Below, in pieces: positions 33,201 through 45,008 of a DNA stretch of 64,000 nt. The notes beneath the pieces are model-generated. The model saw only the letters and a list, made by a program, of their open reading frames with translations, was not told the origin of the DNA and made no database searches. Within the stretch, counting starts at the first letter, position 1; every line of letters starts with the position of its first letter. Origin of the DNA: Tenebrio molitor (lineage: Eukaryota > Arthropoda > Insecta > Coleoptera > Tenebrionidae); NCBI RefSeq assembly GCF_963966145.1, contig NC_091046.1:32860001-32924000 (forward strand). The letters run 5' to 3'. A program made the translations under genes and the position numbers.

Positions 33201-36200
33201 TTAGAATTAAATAATACAATAAGTTTAATGATTTGTTCGATAGAATCTTAGAAAAAAATTAAAATAGGTAAAATGAAAACATGTAAATGACGCAACATTT
33301 AAAATCCGTCAAAAATAAGAGAAAACCTAACCCATGACAGTAGAGAATGTCGCAGTTCGATTATTTAATTTCTCATTGAAACATTTGATTGATAAATATG
33401 TATTAACATAAGGCTGATATTTGAAACTTTATCATTCCATTAGGTATACACACACCTTTCAATAAATGCCTTCAATGAAACTAAAATGACAAAACTAAAC
33501 GAAGCAACAAACATTTCATAAAATGTTTCAATTAATATTTGAACAATAATTGGTATGTCTCAAATTTATTTATAAGTAGTTATTAACGTCATAAGGCCGA
33601 TATGAAGCAAATAACAGACGCGGCTGAATATTGCCGAGTTTGTTATTTGCGTATCGGCCGTGTGGCGTTCAGTACTTTTCATGATCCATGAACATTTAAT
33701 ATTTGAGGATTCGTAAATTTTGCTTGTCTGTCATCACTAATACAATTTACGAGTGATCTGTGGCTTAATTGCGTAATATCATATATGGAATACCGTGGCT
33801 GATATGACATTATAATACATATCAATTGAGGAGAGTACTGTTATAGAAGGTTAACAGTATGGTATCATGAAAAAAAAAATTTTTGTTCGACACTGTCAGA
33901 ATTTGAGAATTTTCTCCTGTGTGAACGGATTTTGATAAATGTGACAAGTGGTCAAAACGAAACGTCAAGCTAATTTTAAAGATTTTAAGCGATTTAGAGC
34001 CTTTAAGGGGCTCGTCGAACAAAAAAACGTTGTATTCAACTCGTTCGTATGTAAATGGGGCCTTTTTTGGCATGAGTGGGTCAGTTTAAAACGCGAGTGA
34101 AACGACCCAATTTACACACAAACTCATTAAAGAAACTACTATTTCCAAGATTCTATCGAAGAAATCACCAAATCTCTTATATCATTTAATTAAAAAAAAG
34201 CTTTTTCCGTAAAAAAAAAACGTGACATTTTTGCATCGTTATCAAGTCGCAAATTTTCTCATTTTTTCACGTGTTAAAAAAAAGATTTTTTTTTCATGTG
34301 TGAAAAAATGTAATTTTCATTTGCCCGTTTCCTGAGTTACAATGACTTGTCACAATACTTGACACTTTGATTTTCTTCATTTAATTTGCCCTCAAAAATT
34401 AAATTCTTTTTTTGACGGTTGTAGAAAAAACAGTGTTTATATTTCGTGGCAAAATTCGTGTTTTGTTGGCGGATTCGAATGAATTTTTGGTAATTCTCAT
34501 GCGCCAACAAAAAACACTCATTTTGCGTACTTAATACAAATAACTATTTTAAGGATGCTCCATTTAACCCATGTTCCCATTTAAAAAAAATCAAGTTGGC
34601 TTTGTATTTTGAAAACTTACGAATAAAAAAAATTTTTTTTTCACTACTAGTAATAAAGTCTAGCGTTATCCGTTGTCATAGAACACTGAGAAGTTTCGTT
34701 TTTCTACGTTGGCCCAGGGACAGGTAAATAATTTTTCATTATTAACCAGTGGTGAATAATGGAACAACCGTCACCTAGCAACGAAAGATTGTCGTCTATT
34801 TCATTGGTTAACGTAGACGATTTTCATACCAACTGTCAAGAAATGACAACTCGGACCCATCGCTTCCGACAAAATAATTTGATTAATAATTATTATCTGA
34901 AAGGGTTTTAACGTATCTAGTAGTGAAAAAAATAGTATATAAACCACGGTGGAGAAGTCCCTTATAGCCTTCGCGCCTTACAACCCTCGGCGCGCCTCGG
35001 GCTCTAATCTTGGCGCTCTGGCTATAATCATGAACTTCTCCACCTTGGTATATAATATACTATTTTTACAACCGTCAAAAAAACGTGACATTTATGCATC
35101 GTTATCAAGTCGCAAAGTATGTCATTTTTGACAAATATTTTAGCATCCAAGGAAAATTTTACAAAAATTCAAAAATTTTAAAATGCGGTTGTAGAAAAAA
35201 TAGTGTTTGTATTTCGTGCGAAAGATGATTGTTTTGTTGGCGCATTCGAATGAGTTTGAAGTCTCGACCTAACGGTCTCGATCAAAAACTCATTCTCATG
35301 CCTCAACAAAAAACAATCATTTTGCGCACTTAATACAAAAATAACTATTAAAACATTTGAAAAGTAGCTTTCAATGAGTCTACTTAAAATTTCAGAGTTC
35401 TAGCTTAAACCATTTTAGCAGGACGGAGCTGGTTTCATACATAATCGCAACCCTGTATATGCGCACATTCAGGAACCATCACGTAAATTTGTAGAGATCT
35501 TTTCCGTTTTCTCCAGTAAATGAATATTACATGATGTGTCGGGGAACCCATCAATATTTTTGTATAGTTTGTTAATACATATGTACATATTTTCGCGTTA
35601 AATTTTCATTTGTAATCATTTGTACAAATGTAAAGACAGTGAAGACTGTCTAATCTAAATGAATTTTTGTAAGTTGTAATTAAATTTTGTTGGTTTGTAA
35701 ATCCTTGTTTACAAAAATGGTAGTGATATATATTTTTTTTTTAGTAATTTACGTATTAACGTGAATACCCAGTAACAACTTAATTAGTTTATTTTACAAA
35801 TTTGAGGAATTTGTTTAATACAATTGACTTGGGTGAAATATTAAAAATGGCTTAACTAATTTCATAGTTTTTAAAGAGTTTATTTGTTGAACATAGACTT
35901 GACACAAACACAAACTGTACACGGAAATACCTTCAATAAATTGAATAAAAATAAATGTATTTGTGTAGCCACTGCATACATTCTGTGTCGCTTTGAGCGT
36001 CTTAAACTATTAAATGTTCAATTCATGTTAATTTTGTCGGATGATGTTGAAGTACCCAGTATAAAAGTGGTGGCGTCTGGTGGAAAAACAACAACAAATG
36101 TGACGAAAGGCTTCGATCTCAGTCAGAGGGATACCGCAAGACTTAACACGACGCCCCGTTCTCAGTCTCCCGCTTCTGGTCGAGGCACCCCAATAATCGC

Positions 36201-37781
36201 TCAATCTGAGCAAGTTTCGGAAGATTCTAAAGTTGGCAAAAACAAAGAAAATAGAATTGACGTTGAAACTCAATACAAAAAGGAAAGAGGCGATTCGAAG
36301 GAACATTTGTACATGGTGGTGATCGGACATGTTGATGCTGGAAAGTCAACACTGATGGGACATTTACTGTTTGATCTGGGACAGGTCGGTGGAAAATTTT
36401 GGAACGATTTCAAATGAATAATTTTATAATACTCAGGTGAATCAAAGAACTATGCACAAATATGAACAAGAAAGTAGAAAACTTGGAAAGCAGAGTTTCA
36501 TGTATGCGTGGGTCTTGGATGAGACCGGGGAAGAGAGAAATAGAGGGATTACAATGGATGTTGGTCGTTCACAGTTCGAGACCAAAACCAAGCACGTAAC
36601 TCTATTAGATGCTCCCGGCCATAAAGATTTTATACCAAACATGATTTCGGGAGCGGGACAGGCCGACGTGGCTTTGTTGGTGGTCGACGCGACCAGAGGA
36701 GAATTCGAAACAGGTTTTGATTTTGGAGGACAAACCCGGGAACATGCTCTTCTCGTCAGATCTCTTGGCGTGACTCAATTAGCTGTAGCTATTAACAAAT
36801 TAGATACCGTTTCATGGTCAAAGGAAAGGTTCGATGAAATTTCCCAAAAACTTAAAACTTTCCTCAAACAAGCAGGATTTCGAGAAGGAGATGTAACCTT
36901 TGTTCCTTGTAGTGGTTTAACTGGACAGAATCTAACTTCTAAACCGACTGAAAATGAATTACTCACGTGGTACAGTGGACCCTGTCTTCTGGAAGTTATC
37001 GGTAAGGTTAGGAATTGTAAAAATGCAAACAAAAAATATTTTGAGTTTAGATAGTTTTCGGACGCCTGACCGTTCCGTTTCCAAACCATTCAGATTGTCC
37101 GTTAATGATATATTTAAGGTAAGACCGGATCACGAGTATATATTCACGTAACTAACGTCGTTCGTTTTAGGGTACGGGATCAGGGTTTTGCGTCTCGGGC
37201 AGAGTCGAAACGGGCAGCTTAAATGTCGGAGATAGAGTAATGGTATGCCCTAGCAGAGAACTTTCAAACGTGAAGTCTCTTTTCATTGAAGATTTGTCTC
37301 AAACGGTTGTTTTTGCTGGTGATCAAGCAACTGTTACTTTGTCAGGAATTGAAATGCAAAATGTCTCAATCGGGAATGTATTATGCGATCCACAAAATCC
37401 TGTTCAGGTCTCCTCCAAGTTTCAAGCGCGGATCGTCGTCTTTAATTTAACCGTTCCAATTACCAAAGGATTTTCGGTAAGTTGCGACTAAGTAGTAGAC
37501 AGCGTGTTGAAAAATGTTTGTAGGTAATTTTGCATCACCAATCCTTGGTTGAACCTGCCGTCGTTAGTAAACTGATATCTCAGTTGAATAGAAGTACAGG
37601 GGAACTGGTTAAGAAACATCCAAGATTTCTGAACAACAATACCAGTGCAATAGTTGAAATACAAATTTCAAAACCTATAGCACTTGAATTGTACAGCGAT
37701 TGCAAGGAATTGGGTAGATTCATGTTGAGAGTCGGCGGTGTTACCATAGCTGCTGGACTTATTACGAAAATTATATTCTAA
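28917..37781 (+). CDS. HBS1: HBS1, ribosome-rescue translational GTPase (full-length isoform)
   Basis: Exons 28917-28959, 29009-29178, 29230-29425, 36053-36384, 36437-37001, 37051-37118, 37171-37476, 37524-37781 make 646 codons, all phases consistent. The N-terminus MSRHRDVRNMDYSE and DDDYYISPS match HBS1. Residues ~72-125 form the HBS1N UBA-like domain. The GTPase domain has G1 GHVDAGKST (~228), G3 DAPGHKDFIPNMI (~305) and G4 INKLD (~367), then beta-barrel domains ending with IALELYSDCKELGRFMLR. With Pelota/Dom34 it splits stalled ribosomes in the cytoplasm. The 645-residue length is close to human HBS1L. Intron 3 is 6.6 kb and full of transposons. The polyadenylation signal is 14 bp after the stop. 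Confidence 0.95.
30360..31454 (+). mobile_element. Tc1/mariner-superfamily element in HBS1 intron 3
   Basis: TIRs CAGGGTGATTCATATAAGAT and the complement ending CCCTG at 31454, both flanked by TA. The long inner TIR continues through GGCGATGCAACCCAAAAAAC. It encodes a truncated, frameshifted transposase. Confidence 0.85.
30371..31096 (+). pseudogene. Mariner-type transposase fragment
   Basis: The catalytic region is recognisable: FSDEAKFFNNG (first Asp), WFQHDGAPTHY (second Asp), WIGRG and WPPRSSDMTPLEFFLWG. The N-terminal DNA-binding half is missing. Near 30995 the frame shifts; the expected C-terminus (LQERITDAIHNVSPELLQ) continues in another frame to a stop at 31096-31098. Not functional. 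Confidence 0.8.
31777..32095. mobile_element. 319 bp MITE with ~100 bp TIRs
   Basis: The left arm GGCAAGTCACATAAGACTTA... and the right arm, its complement, match over about 100 bp (including TTTTGTACGCAACC). TA flanks at 31775-31776 and 32096-32097. Lies in HBS1 intron 3. Confidence 0.85.
32100..32693 (-). mobile_element. 594 bp Tc1/mariner derivative with transposase C-terminal remnant
   Basis: TIRs CAGGTTAGTCAAAAGTATGG and its near complement at 32693, TA-flanked, starting directly at the TATA left by the previous MITE. On the minus strand 32590-32403 reads FKNKIYNDKPQNLQDMEARI and ends QGVLSVNI, the typical transposase C-terminus. The rest of the gene is deleted. Confidence 0.8.
34026..34143. 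mobile_element. Foldback MITE
   Basis: Arms TCAACTCGTTCGTATGTAAA and TTTACACACAAACTCATTAA surround GGCATGAGTGGGTC; the terminal ACTACTATTT is shared with the partial copy at 17584. Confidence 0.6.
34428..34550. mobile_element. Foldback MITE, AATAGTTAT-ended
   Basis: Right end inward: AAAATAGTTATTTGTATTAA then GTACGCAAAATGAG. This is the closest in the window to the TIR of the recombinase-bearing element at 5122. Confidence 0.7.
34929..35067. mobile_element. Foldback MITE
   Basis: Arms AATAGTATATAAACCACGGT, then GGAGAAGT, and ACTTCTCCACCTTGGTATAT. The loop is GC-rich (GGCGCGCCTCGGGCTC). Confidence 0.7.
35199..35349. mobile_element. Foldback MITE, AATAGTTAT-ended
   Basis: Right end inward: AATAGTTATTTTTGTATTAA then GTGCGCAAAATGATTG. 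The left arm is ATAGTGTTTGTATTTCGTGC then GAAAGATGATTG. The loop is GTCTCGACCTAACGGTCTCG. Confidence 0.75.
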
Positions 37782-37794
37782 TTTTAAGGAAGAA

Positions 37795-37800
37795 AATAAA
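37795..37800 (+). terminator. HBS1 polyadenylation signal
   Basis: AATAAA 14 bp after the HBS1 stop codon. Confidence 0.7.
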
Positions 37801-37826
37801 TGTGCAAAGGTTCAAGCGCATTTTGA

Positions 37827-37832
37827 TTTATT
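37827..37832 (-). terminator. PLA2 polyadenylation signal
   Basis: AATAAA on the minus strand, 36 bp after the PLA2 stop. It lies within about 30 bp of the HBS1 signal on the opposite strand, so the two 3' UTRs abut or overlap. Confidence 0.65.
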
Positions 37833-37867
37833 TTTATATCTTCATATGTGTTGTGATTACTTTTTCA

Positions 37868-38578
37868 CTAATAGTTGGGAACGTCAAACCACTCGTAGAC
37901 TTTATCCTTTGTTTTGTCCAGTTCATACTCTTTACATTTTTTTCTTCTGAAGAGGCAATATCATTAAAAATTATGATCAAGGAGAGATACTTACGGTAAG
38001 TATGAATATTTTTTACACGACGCGATAGGGTAATCCTTCCGATAACATTGAGTACCTAAAGCTGTAAAATAGATCTGACCAATTTGCGTTGACACACGAC
38101 TGTTGACGGATTTCAAGCATTTATGAAACTCCTCATCGCAATCGCAGTTCAATCTACAGATAAAACCTCAACAATGTTAAGGAAATATCTTAAATAATAT
38201 TACCTGGTGAAGAACGAAGGGTTAGTAAGGTTGTATTTGGTTTGGTGACCCTCAATAATATCGGGACAGAGGTCATGGTTTCTGCAACATTTATCTGTAT
38301 CACGAAATTCTCCGAAATCATTTTCGTCGTCTGCTATGTTTCCAGCTCCACACCATTTTGTGCCTTGAAAGTTAATTAGTACGTGGTAAATATATTCTAT
38401 AATTTCAATATTTACCAGGATATATAAAAAACCAATTGGGCATTCGTACTTGATCGGAACGGCTGAAGTCTTCATCTTCGATAGAATCAAAGTCGACTGA
38501 ATTATCCCATATTATGCGAACCGGTTCAACATCTCTTTGAACAAAGACAAAAACTGATATTACTAACAAGTAATACAT
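37868..38578 (-). CDS. Secreted phospholipase A2, group III (bee-venom type)
   Basis: Exons 38578-38416, 38363-38204, 38153-37995, 37946-37868 total 561 nt, encoding 186 residues. I chose the start MYYLLVISVFVFV because it begins a hydrophobic signal peptide; an in-frame upstream ATG at 38653 would precede it with a polar stretch. The calcium loop is W58-C-G-A-G62 and the catalytic dyad H84-D85 sits in CCRNHDLCPD. Further cysteines (NCDCDEEFHKC, CYR, CKKY, CKEY) fit the disulphide pattern, and the end is WFDVPNY. It hydrolyses sn-2 acyl bonds of phospholipids extracellularly; insect homologues serve in eicosanoid signalling and immunity, and some are venom components. No sign of disruption. 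Convergent with HBS1 (86 bp between stops). Confidence 0.9.
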
Positions 38579-39159
38579 TTTAATTCTGTTTTCCTCTGAA
38601 TGGTTGCCGTCATTTTTATATATTTCTTCAGGGTTTGTTTTACATAATTTCATGTATCTGGTTTACTTGATTTGCACTATCTTTCTATGAAGAGGCATTT
38701 TGTGGGCCCCTATCTATTAAAATTAACTCTATCAAGTGAATTATTTTTTATGGTGATTGTTTAATAGTGATTTTTACGTACTTTGAATAGACATACAAAT
38801 TAAGGTGTTTGTTGGTTATCGTTAAGGTGACTAAACTATCAACTTTGGTTTTACATGCAATATCTTTCTGTGTTTTTTAAATCTTTTTAATTCTAGTAAT
38901 ACCGAGCGATCATTTAAAAAATAAATCGAGTTTGCTTTGGAGCCTATGCTATAGCATGGGTTGCCATAGGTAACACGCCGACTCGATTTATTTTTTAATT
39001 GATCGCACCGTACTTATATGTATGTATTATCACAAGGGCAATTAATATAAAGGTTAATGCTTTATTTACTGCAACAAATCATTTTGCAAATACCTATGAA
39101 GTGTACTAGGTACATTTATTTTTTCGGTGATAGTCACAACTTTTTTTGAATTTTACATA
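38579..39159. other. PLA2 upstream region with a foldback MITE
   Basis: Putative promoter side of PLA2; no gene. A foldback at about 38900-39008 has arms CGATCATTTAAAAAATAAAT then CGAG, and CTCGATTTATTTTTTAATTG then ATCG. Confidence 0.5.
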
Positions 39160-39771
39160 CAGTGTGTCCCCGGATAGGTGAAACAACTCTTGTAAAAGAT
39201 AAAAAAAAATTAGATTTTAATTTTCATTTTTTTGGGTTTAGCCCTGCTTGGTTAAAGACTAATTTTTAACAGGATTTTAGTTTTGGAAAGTCAAGTGTGA
39301 AATTTTCAAAAAACCTATTTTTCTGTAGAGTAAAGTGCCTTTTATGTGGTAAATACGACTAAAGGTTATTAAGAAAAGTTGTTTAGCCAGTAGCTTGTAG
39401 TAATAATCTAAGTGTGAATTTTTTTTTTTACTTATAATAAGAAAACTTAAAAATAAAAAATTTTGATTTGTGAAATAAACATTAAAAAGATGAAAAATCA
39501 TAGTTGGCCGATGATTTTGATATTTGGTATGGGGGCCTAGATGTTGATTCTAAACAACTTTTCTTAATAACTTTTTGTCGTATTTGTTACATAAAAGGGA
39601 CTTTACAGGATTTTTTTTTTTTTATTTCCAAGACACTTGATTTTTCAAAACTAAAATTATGTTAGAAATTAGTCTTTAACCAAGCAGGGCTGAACCCCAA
39701 AAAATGAAAATTTAAATCCAGAATTGTTTTATCTTCTACAAGAGTCGTTTCACCTATCCGGGGACACACTG
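39160..39771. mobile_element. 612 bp MITE with ~250 bp arms
   Basis: Ends CAGTGTGTCCCCGGATAGGT and complement, TA-flanked. The arms match over most of the element, including AACCAAGCAGGGC. No coding content. Confidence 0.85.
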
Positions 39772-39820
39772 TATGTTAGAGACGCTATTAAAATATGCGA
39801 TTTAAAAAAGAAAGAGCCCA

Positions 39821-39960
39821 AAATAGTATATTATGTTATGAGGAGCAAAAATGAAGTTTTATGTGCTGCGGCTGGTAGATTGGCTGCCGAACGCAGTGAG
39901 GCAAACAAACCAGCCAAAGCACATAAAACCATTTCTGCTACGAATAACATATACTATTTT
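39821..39960. mobile_element. Foldback MITE
   Basis: Arms AATAGTATATTATGTTATGA and TAACATATACTATT, with inner TTTTATGTGCTGCGGCTGG / CCAGCCAAAGCACATAAAA. Confidence 0.75.
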
Positions 39961-40473
39961 TTCTTTAAACCTTCATAACAAATTATTTAATGTTAAGAAA
40001 CCAGGTAGGAATTTCAAATGATTTAGCTATAAAAATAGACTTTAGTATACTTTACTGCCGCTCATCAGCGGAGATAATAACTTTATCTGCCGCTCGTCAG
40101 CTCGTTAGATGGCATGACAATGAAGTGACATTTTAGCATTATCAATGCAGCAGGATAATGTCATAATTTACGGACGTTTGAAGAAAAAGATTGTTTATAA
40201 ATAAATAATATAATAAATTGAAATTTTCAGGTCAATGTCCAATATCATCAAATAAAGATATGAAAAAAGTACTATGGCGGACAAAAAATTTTGAACGACT
40301 TGTTATTCCTTTGACATATAAATGTAAAACTGGCTTTATGGTCAACTAACCTCGTTTTTTATTTTTGCCTTTCTTGTCATGTCACCAGTGACAGATTAGT
40401 TAATCATAGATTAACACAAAAATTTTGGTGTGCCTATGTCGGCTCACGAATGGTGAACGTGGATGAATCTTAA

Positions 40474-43400
40474 GGCTCGCGTTTACCTGGGTTTGAAACG
40501 GTCGAAAAAGTGAATTTTCGATCACGTTTTTTGAGAAAACAGTACGAGATGAACGTTTTCTCTCTTTACTACATAAATTATGAACATTTCTATTAGTGAA
40601 CTATGAAGAGAAAAATATAATTTTGTTTTGACGAATTTGTTAAAAAACCACAAATAAAATGCTCTGCTTAGAAGCTGTGTAGGCAAAACGAAAAGAGATA
40701 TCGAAAATATCTCACGTCATTCACTAGATATTGTTGTGAATGTGACGCAGACGAAAAGTGGTGTTTCCTACTTGAATACTAGTTGAAAAAAACGAAAAAA
40801 ATGAAGTCATTTTTCAACGTTAAAATTTTACGTTGTAGACAACCAACCCTACATGCTACCTGAGCTAGCTTACGGAAAGGAGACTATACAAGGGACAAAT
40901 TACATGGGCCTCCTGCTAAGGTATTTGCATTTTTATTCCAAATTTATTTATTTATTAACAACAGTCAATAATACTGCTGCTCCATCAGGAAAAGCTTCAT
41001 CAGATTATTATATCACCCATCTCTGTCCTTTTTTTTAAGTGGAATAATAATTTCCAGTAAAAATTAAAAAAAAAACATTTGAAAAAGGACAATAAAAAAT
41101 CCAAAAAATAAAGCCTTACGATTGGTCGAAAACGATGATGAATGAAATAATCATTAGTAATAGGTACAACGAGAGGGTACGAAATTGCCGGAAATTTTCG
41201 ATCTCATTATACGAGTATTTGTTTCGACGAGTGTCCGTAGCGAACAAGTGGAAATTGTCTGTAATAATAACACAAGGGAGTGAGAATAAATTGAAAATAA
41301 TTCGACAGATTTTCGAAAACTTGTTGCCAGGCAATAGACACGAGAGCCCGGAGGGCTCGAGTTGTATTCGGCATGACATTTCCACGAAGGAAAATTTCAT
41401 TTTCAACTTTTACACAATTTTTTTAATTTATACGTATTCTTATGACTCAAAGCGTCGGCGATGTCAAATTGCAGCGAGGATCGAAGGTTTTAAAATCCTA
41501 AGTACTAAATTGCAGCGCGCGGTTAGTTTGGGTCTCAATAACTTGATGTAAACTGCAGCGCTTATAATCTAATAAGGGGTCGGCTGATCATTTAGAAATT
41601 TTCAGGTAGCACTGCAATTCTCAGTTCATTACGTAGATATATCAAAGGTGTACATGATGCTCTTGAATCGATTCAAATTAAAACTAATCGAAATCAGGAT
41701 TTTCTTCAGGTGAATGATGAAAGAAAAACATTATAATTTTTTCTTGCCACAAAAATTTGAAATTTTTGTCAACATCGTCAAAAATTTACGCGTACGGTTC
41801 ACACTGTACACATTTTTTTAAACAATTATTTACTGTTCACGGATATAAAAATGTACATTATGTGCCTCCTTCGTCTCGATTTTTCAAACTCTTTCACGAT
41901 TCTGTTATAATGCACTTCCTAACCTTATATCCCAATATACTATTAAAATCGTTCTACTGAAAAATGAGGGTTTTTGAGATGTGTCACTTTTCTTGTGCAC
42001 CAACGATATTTCTGTATTTTAGTTTACGTATAAATAAATATAATTTACCTTCCAATGATTTCGAAGAAAATTTTGTTTCCCGTTACTATTCTCTCTTCCG
42101 ACAATTACAGACTTTGCAGATGATTAATTAGTTACCTCCTTAAAAGGCCGAGGTAAGGGATAGTTATTATTTATAATCGTCTACCTGCCCACTCCCTGGG
42201 GGGTAAAATGACAAGCCCTGCTATTTACTTATTTGGAAATCAGTACCTGCTTCCCCTAAAAGATTAAGACTTGACCGCCGTTGCAATTTGATACTGCCCC
42301 AAAGCGTTAACGTAGTTGAAAACAACAAAAATTTTACTGTGGATCAAAAATGAATTTATCAAAATTCGAGGAAGGAGGACAAAATTACAGCGATTATTTT
42401 TTCATGTTTATAACTTCCAATAGTTCATCAGCATTTTTGATCACATGTTCAAATCTGTCCAATTGTATCATTATTATAGTGAGAATAATCTAAGTACATT
42501 ATCCAAGTGAGAATAATTATAGTTCGTATTTTGTTTTGATTTATCTTTAGTGACAACGTATTTTTCAATTTGACAGTAAGTGTCATCAATTGTTAAACAT
42601 GAACGAAGAACGATTCAGTGCGATAATATATTTTTTTTTTTGTATTTTTGATTTTGTACTCATGAAAAAATAATCCTACGAATACCCCTCCAGAGTGAGA
42701 ATAAGTAGAAAATAATTCTCCAGATTCTTTCTCAAACTTGTTCCAGATGGCAATAGCCACTCGAGCCCTCCGGGCTCTCGTGTCTATTGCCTGGCAACAA
42801 GTTTTCGAAAATCTGTCGAATTATTTTCAATTTATTCTCACTCTCTTGTGATATTATTACAGATAATTTTAGGAAGGTGGAGATGATTGCAGCGATAATT
42901 TTTCGATAATTTTAGGACCATGCTAAATTATCGGTGTAATTCGTTCCTAATTGGTCCAATGATTCAAAATACTACAAGCTGATTGGTTGAAATTTTCTGA
43001 GTGGAATTGTCATTGTAAAAAACAATAGTAACGGCCGTTGCCCCAGGAAAAAAGATGATGCGATTTTCACAAAATAATCTGATTTTTGAAATAAAATTAT
43101 GATACAAAACAGACTTCCAGTATGAAATAATAGTATATTATTACATGAGCAAGTACAGAGTAAGTAAAGAATAAAAATCGTTACTTGCCAGTATACCAGT
43201 ATACCTATAATCCTATACTTTATCTATAGCAAATTTATCTGACTCTAAAAACCCGACTAATAAACCGATAATGTTCAATTATTCACCGAAGGGACACAAG
43301 ATGAAACCAACCATTTCATTGTAATTTTACCTTAAAAATATTTTGCCATAGGGGTCATTTTTGTCTCATTCATAATTCTTGACAAATCAGGTAGAAACTC

Positions 43401-44387
43401 CGAACTAATATTCATTCCCTCTTCTGCAGGGAGTAAATGCAGATTTGGGAAAATACAACTACACAATGCTGCTCCCTGTATTTGGTGAATATTATAGTTT
43501 TATTAGTCGGGCCTTCAAAATCAGAAAAATGTCCTATACGATCAAATTGTAGGTATGTTATGTACCTACAAAAAATAATAAAACTAATTCTTAGCTCAAT
43601 ATTTTCAATTTTTAAAAATTTAATGTTCTTTTTGTTAAAAAAAAATGGGAGAAATACAAAGGAAAGCCGGAAAATTCGGACAAACTTCAAAAATTATAAT
43701 TTTTGTATGCACTTTTGATCATAACTGACGACATTTGTAATTGATTCTTTTTTTTTGGTCGGTTTGTTCCCGGGATGGAAATAACTCAATTGAAAAAATG
43801 TTTTTGGAAAACTTACGAGAAAAATCTGGAAAAACGCATTCCACCCTAAATTAAAATTACATCCGTTTTTACTTTTGTGTTGTTTCGCGATCTGTCCAAC
43901 AAATGTAGTTGTTTTATTTCTATACCAATTTATTTCGCTATCGGATTTTTCACTTGAACATCGATCTTGCAATTGAAATGTAAATAAAACACCTTGAGAT
44001 TAATTGTAATTTCAAATTTAATGGAAGAAAATAAATCATCACAAACTAATTTGCTGAAATTTGGATTGGACAAGACAACGTCTGTCGGGTCAGCTAATAA
44101 ATAATAAAATGGAATGAAACAACAGTTTGCAGTGCAGCCAAAGCCAATTCAGATTTGGCATTGTGGAACTTGCCTTTCCAACACAAAATTTTATTTTATC
44201 TCCGTATTTAGGTACGGAACAGGACAGGATCGTAATCCTCTACCCCCTACTGAGCGTCTGTGACCAATTCAAGGTACCTGCGTCTCTCGGTTTGTTTGAC
44301 CCAAGGAGGCTTGACCAAAATATAAATTTGTAAATAGAGGACCCACTGTACATCAGCTTCGAAATTTCTTTCAGGTAAACGCGAGCC
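40474..44387. mobile_element. 3.9 kb TTAA-flanked insertion (piggyBac-like by target site)
   Basis: Ends GGCTCGCGTTTACCTG and CAGGTAAACGCGAGCC are 16 bp perfect inverted repeats flanked by TTAA at 40470-40473 and 44388-44391. I find no piggyBac transposase; the frames at 41135-41551, 43412-43718 and 43694-43972 show no recognisable motif. Internally, GAGTGAGAATAAATTGAAAA (41279) recurs inverted near 42843, and 42695-42852 is itself a foldback centred on GAGCCCTCCGGGCTC. Confidence 0.65.
42695..42852. mobile_element. Foldback MITE inside the TTAA element
   Basis: Arms AGTGAGAATAAGTAGAAAAT and ATTTTCAATTTATTCTCACT, with inner TGGCAATAG...CTATTGCC. A related half-element lies at 41279-41372. 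Confidence 0.65.
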
Positions 44388-44714
44388 TTAATCGTTTCGT
44401 CTTTGCCGTCGAAATTGCGAAAGTCGCTGCAGCCCCTTGGCTATCGAGTGGTGTAGAATGTAGATACGTACCTATCTAGTTCTTAGAGGTTTAGCATCAA
44501 CACAAAATCAGGAATGTCTTCATCATAGATGAAACCCAATTTAGTTCTATTTACGCCAAGACAGAAAGACCCAACAGGTTGTATTTTGGTACGCAAATAT
44601 CAAAAAATTCAAAGTACAGATCAATCCACAATACTAACAAATTATAACATGTATTTATTAAACATAAAATTAAAAGTTTAAAATAAAAAAACTTTACAAC
44701 TAAAACTGAAGAAG

Positions 44715-45008
44715 TCAATATTTGATCATTGCCCCATTTTGTTGTACAACCAAGAGCAATCTATTCCTCATGGACAGGCACAGATTTCGATGATAGTTCG
44801 GGGGTGCCGCGTTCTGTTCCACGGAAGACACCCGCCTTCTTCCAGAACCTGGACGCCGAACCACCGTCCCAGTGTGTTCCCACTTCCGCATAATGGCATG
44901 GATAGTGCCCTTCGATAATCCTAAATTCGTCGAAATTTGCCCATACGACATACCCCTCTGGTGAAGGGTTACTATTTTGGCTTTAGTAAATTCAGATACG
45001 GCTGGCAT
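44715..45008 (-). pseudogene. Tc1 transposase with internal deletion
   Basis: The N-terminal helix-turn-helix is well preserved: FTKAKIVTLHQRGMSYGQIS, then LSKGTIHAIMRKWEHTG and the RRPGSGRRR basic box. After about residue 68 it jumps to a C-terminal tail (LCLSMRNRLLLVVQQNGAMI), so the whole DDE catalytic core is deleted. Non-functional; belongs to the element at 40272-45169. Confidence 0.8.

Larger units (their letters stand above)
32811..35455. mobile_element. 2.6 kb composite TA-flanked element with several nested MITEs
   Basis: The outer TIRs CAGGGTAGTGATTATGTATG and the complement (CATACATAATCGCAACCCTG) are joined by GGACGGAGC and AACCATTTTAGCAGG on the inside. Nested within are a relative of the 8706 MITE (32940-33147), an inverted pair CCAACTTGATTTTTTTTTAA (33152, 34585), and foldbacks at 34026, 34428, 34929 and 35199. 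No intact gene. All within HBS1 intron 3. Confidence 0.7.

Noticed and set aside
36028..37089. Minus-strand frames of 66-104 residues over the HBS1 GTPase exons
   Set aside because: These are antisense shadows of the HBS1 coding exons and lack independent signals.
41116..41551. Overlapping 96- and 138-residue frames on both strands as a gene
   Set aside because: They lie in transposon DNA that includes a foldback-related sequence, with no recognisable motif or splice structure.
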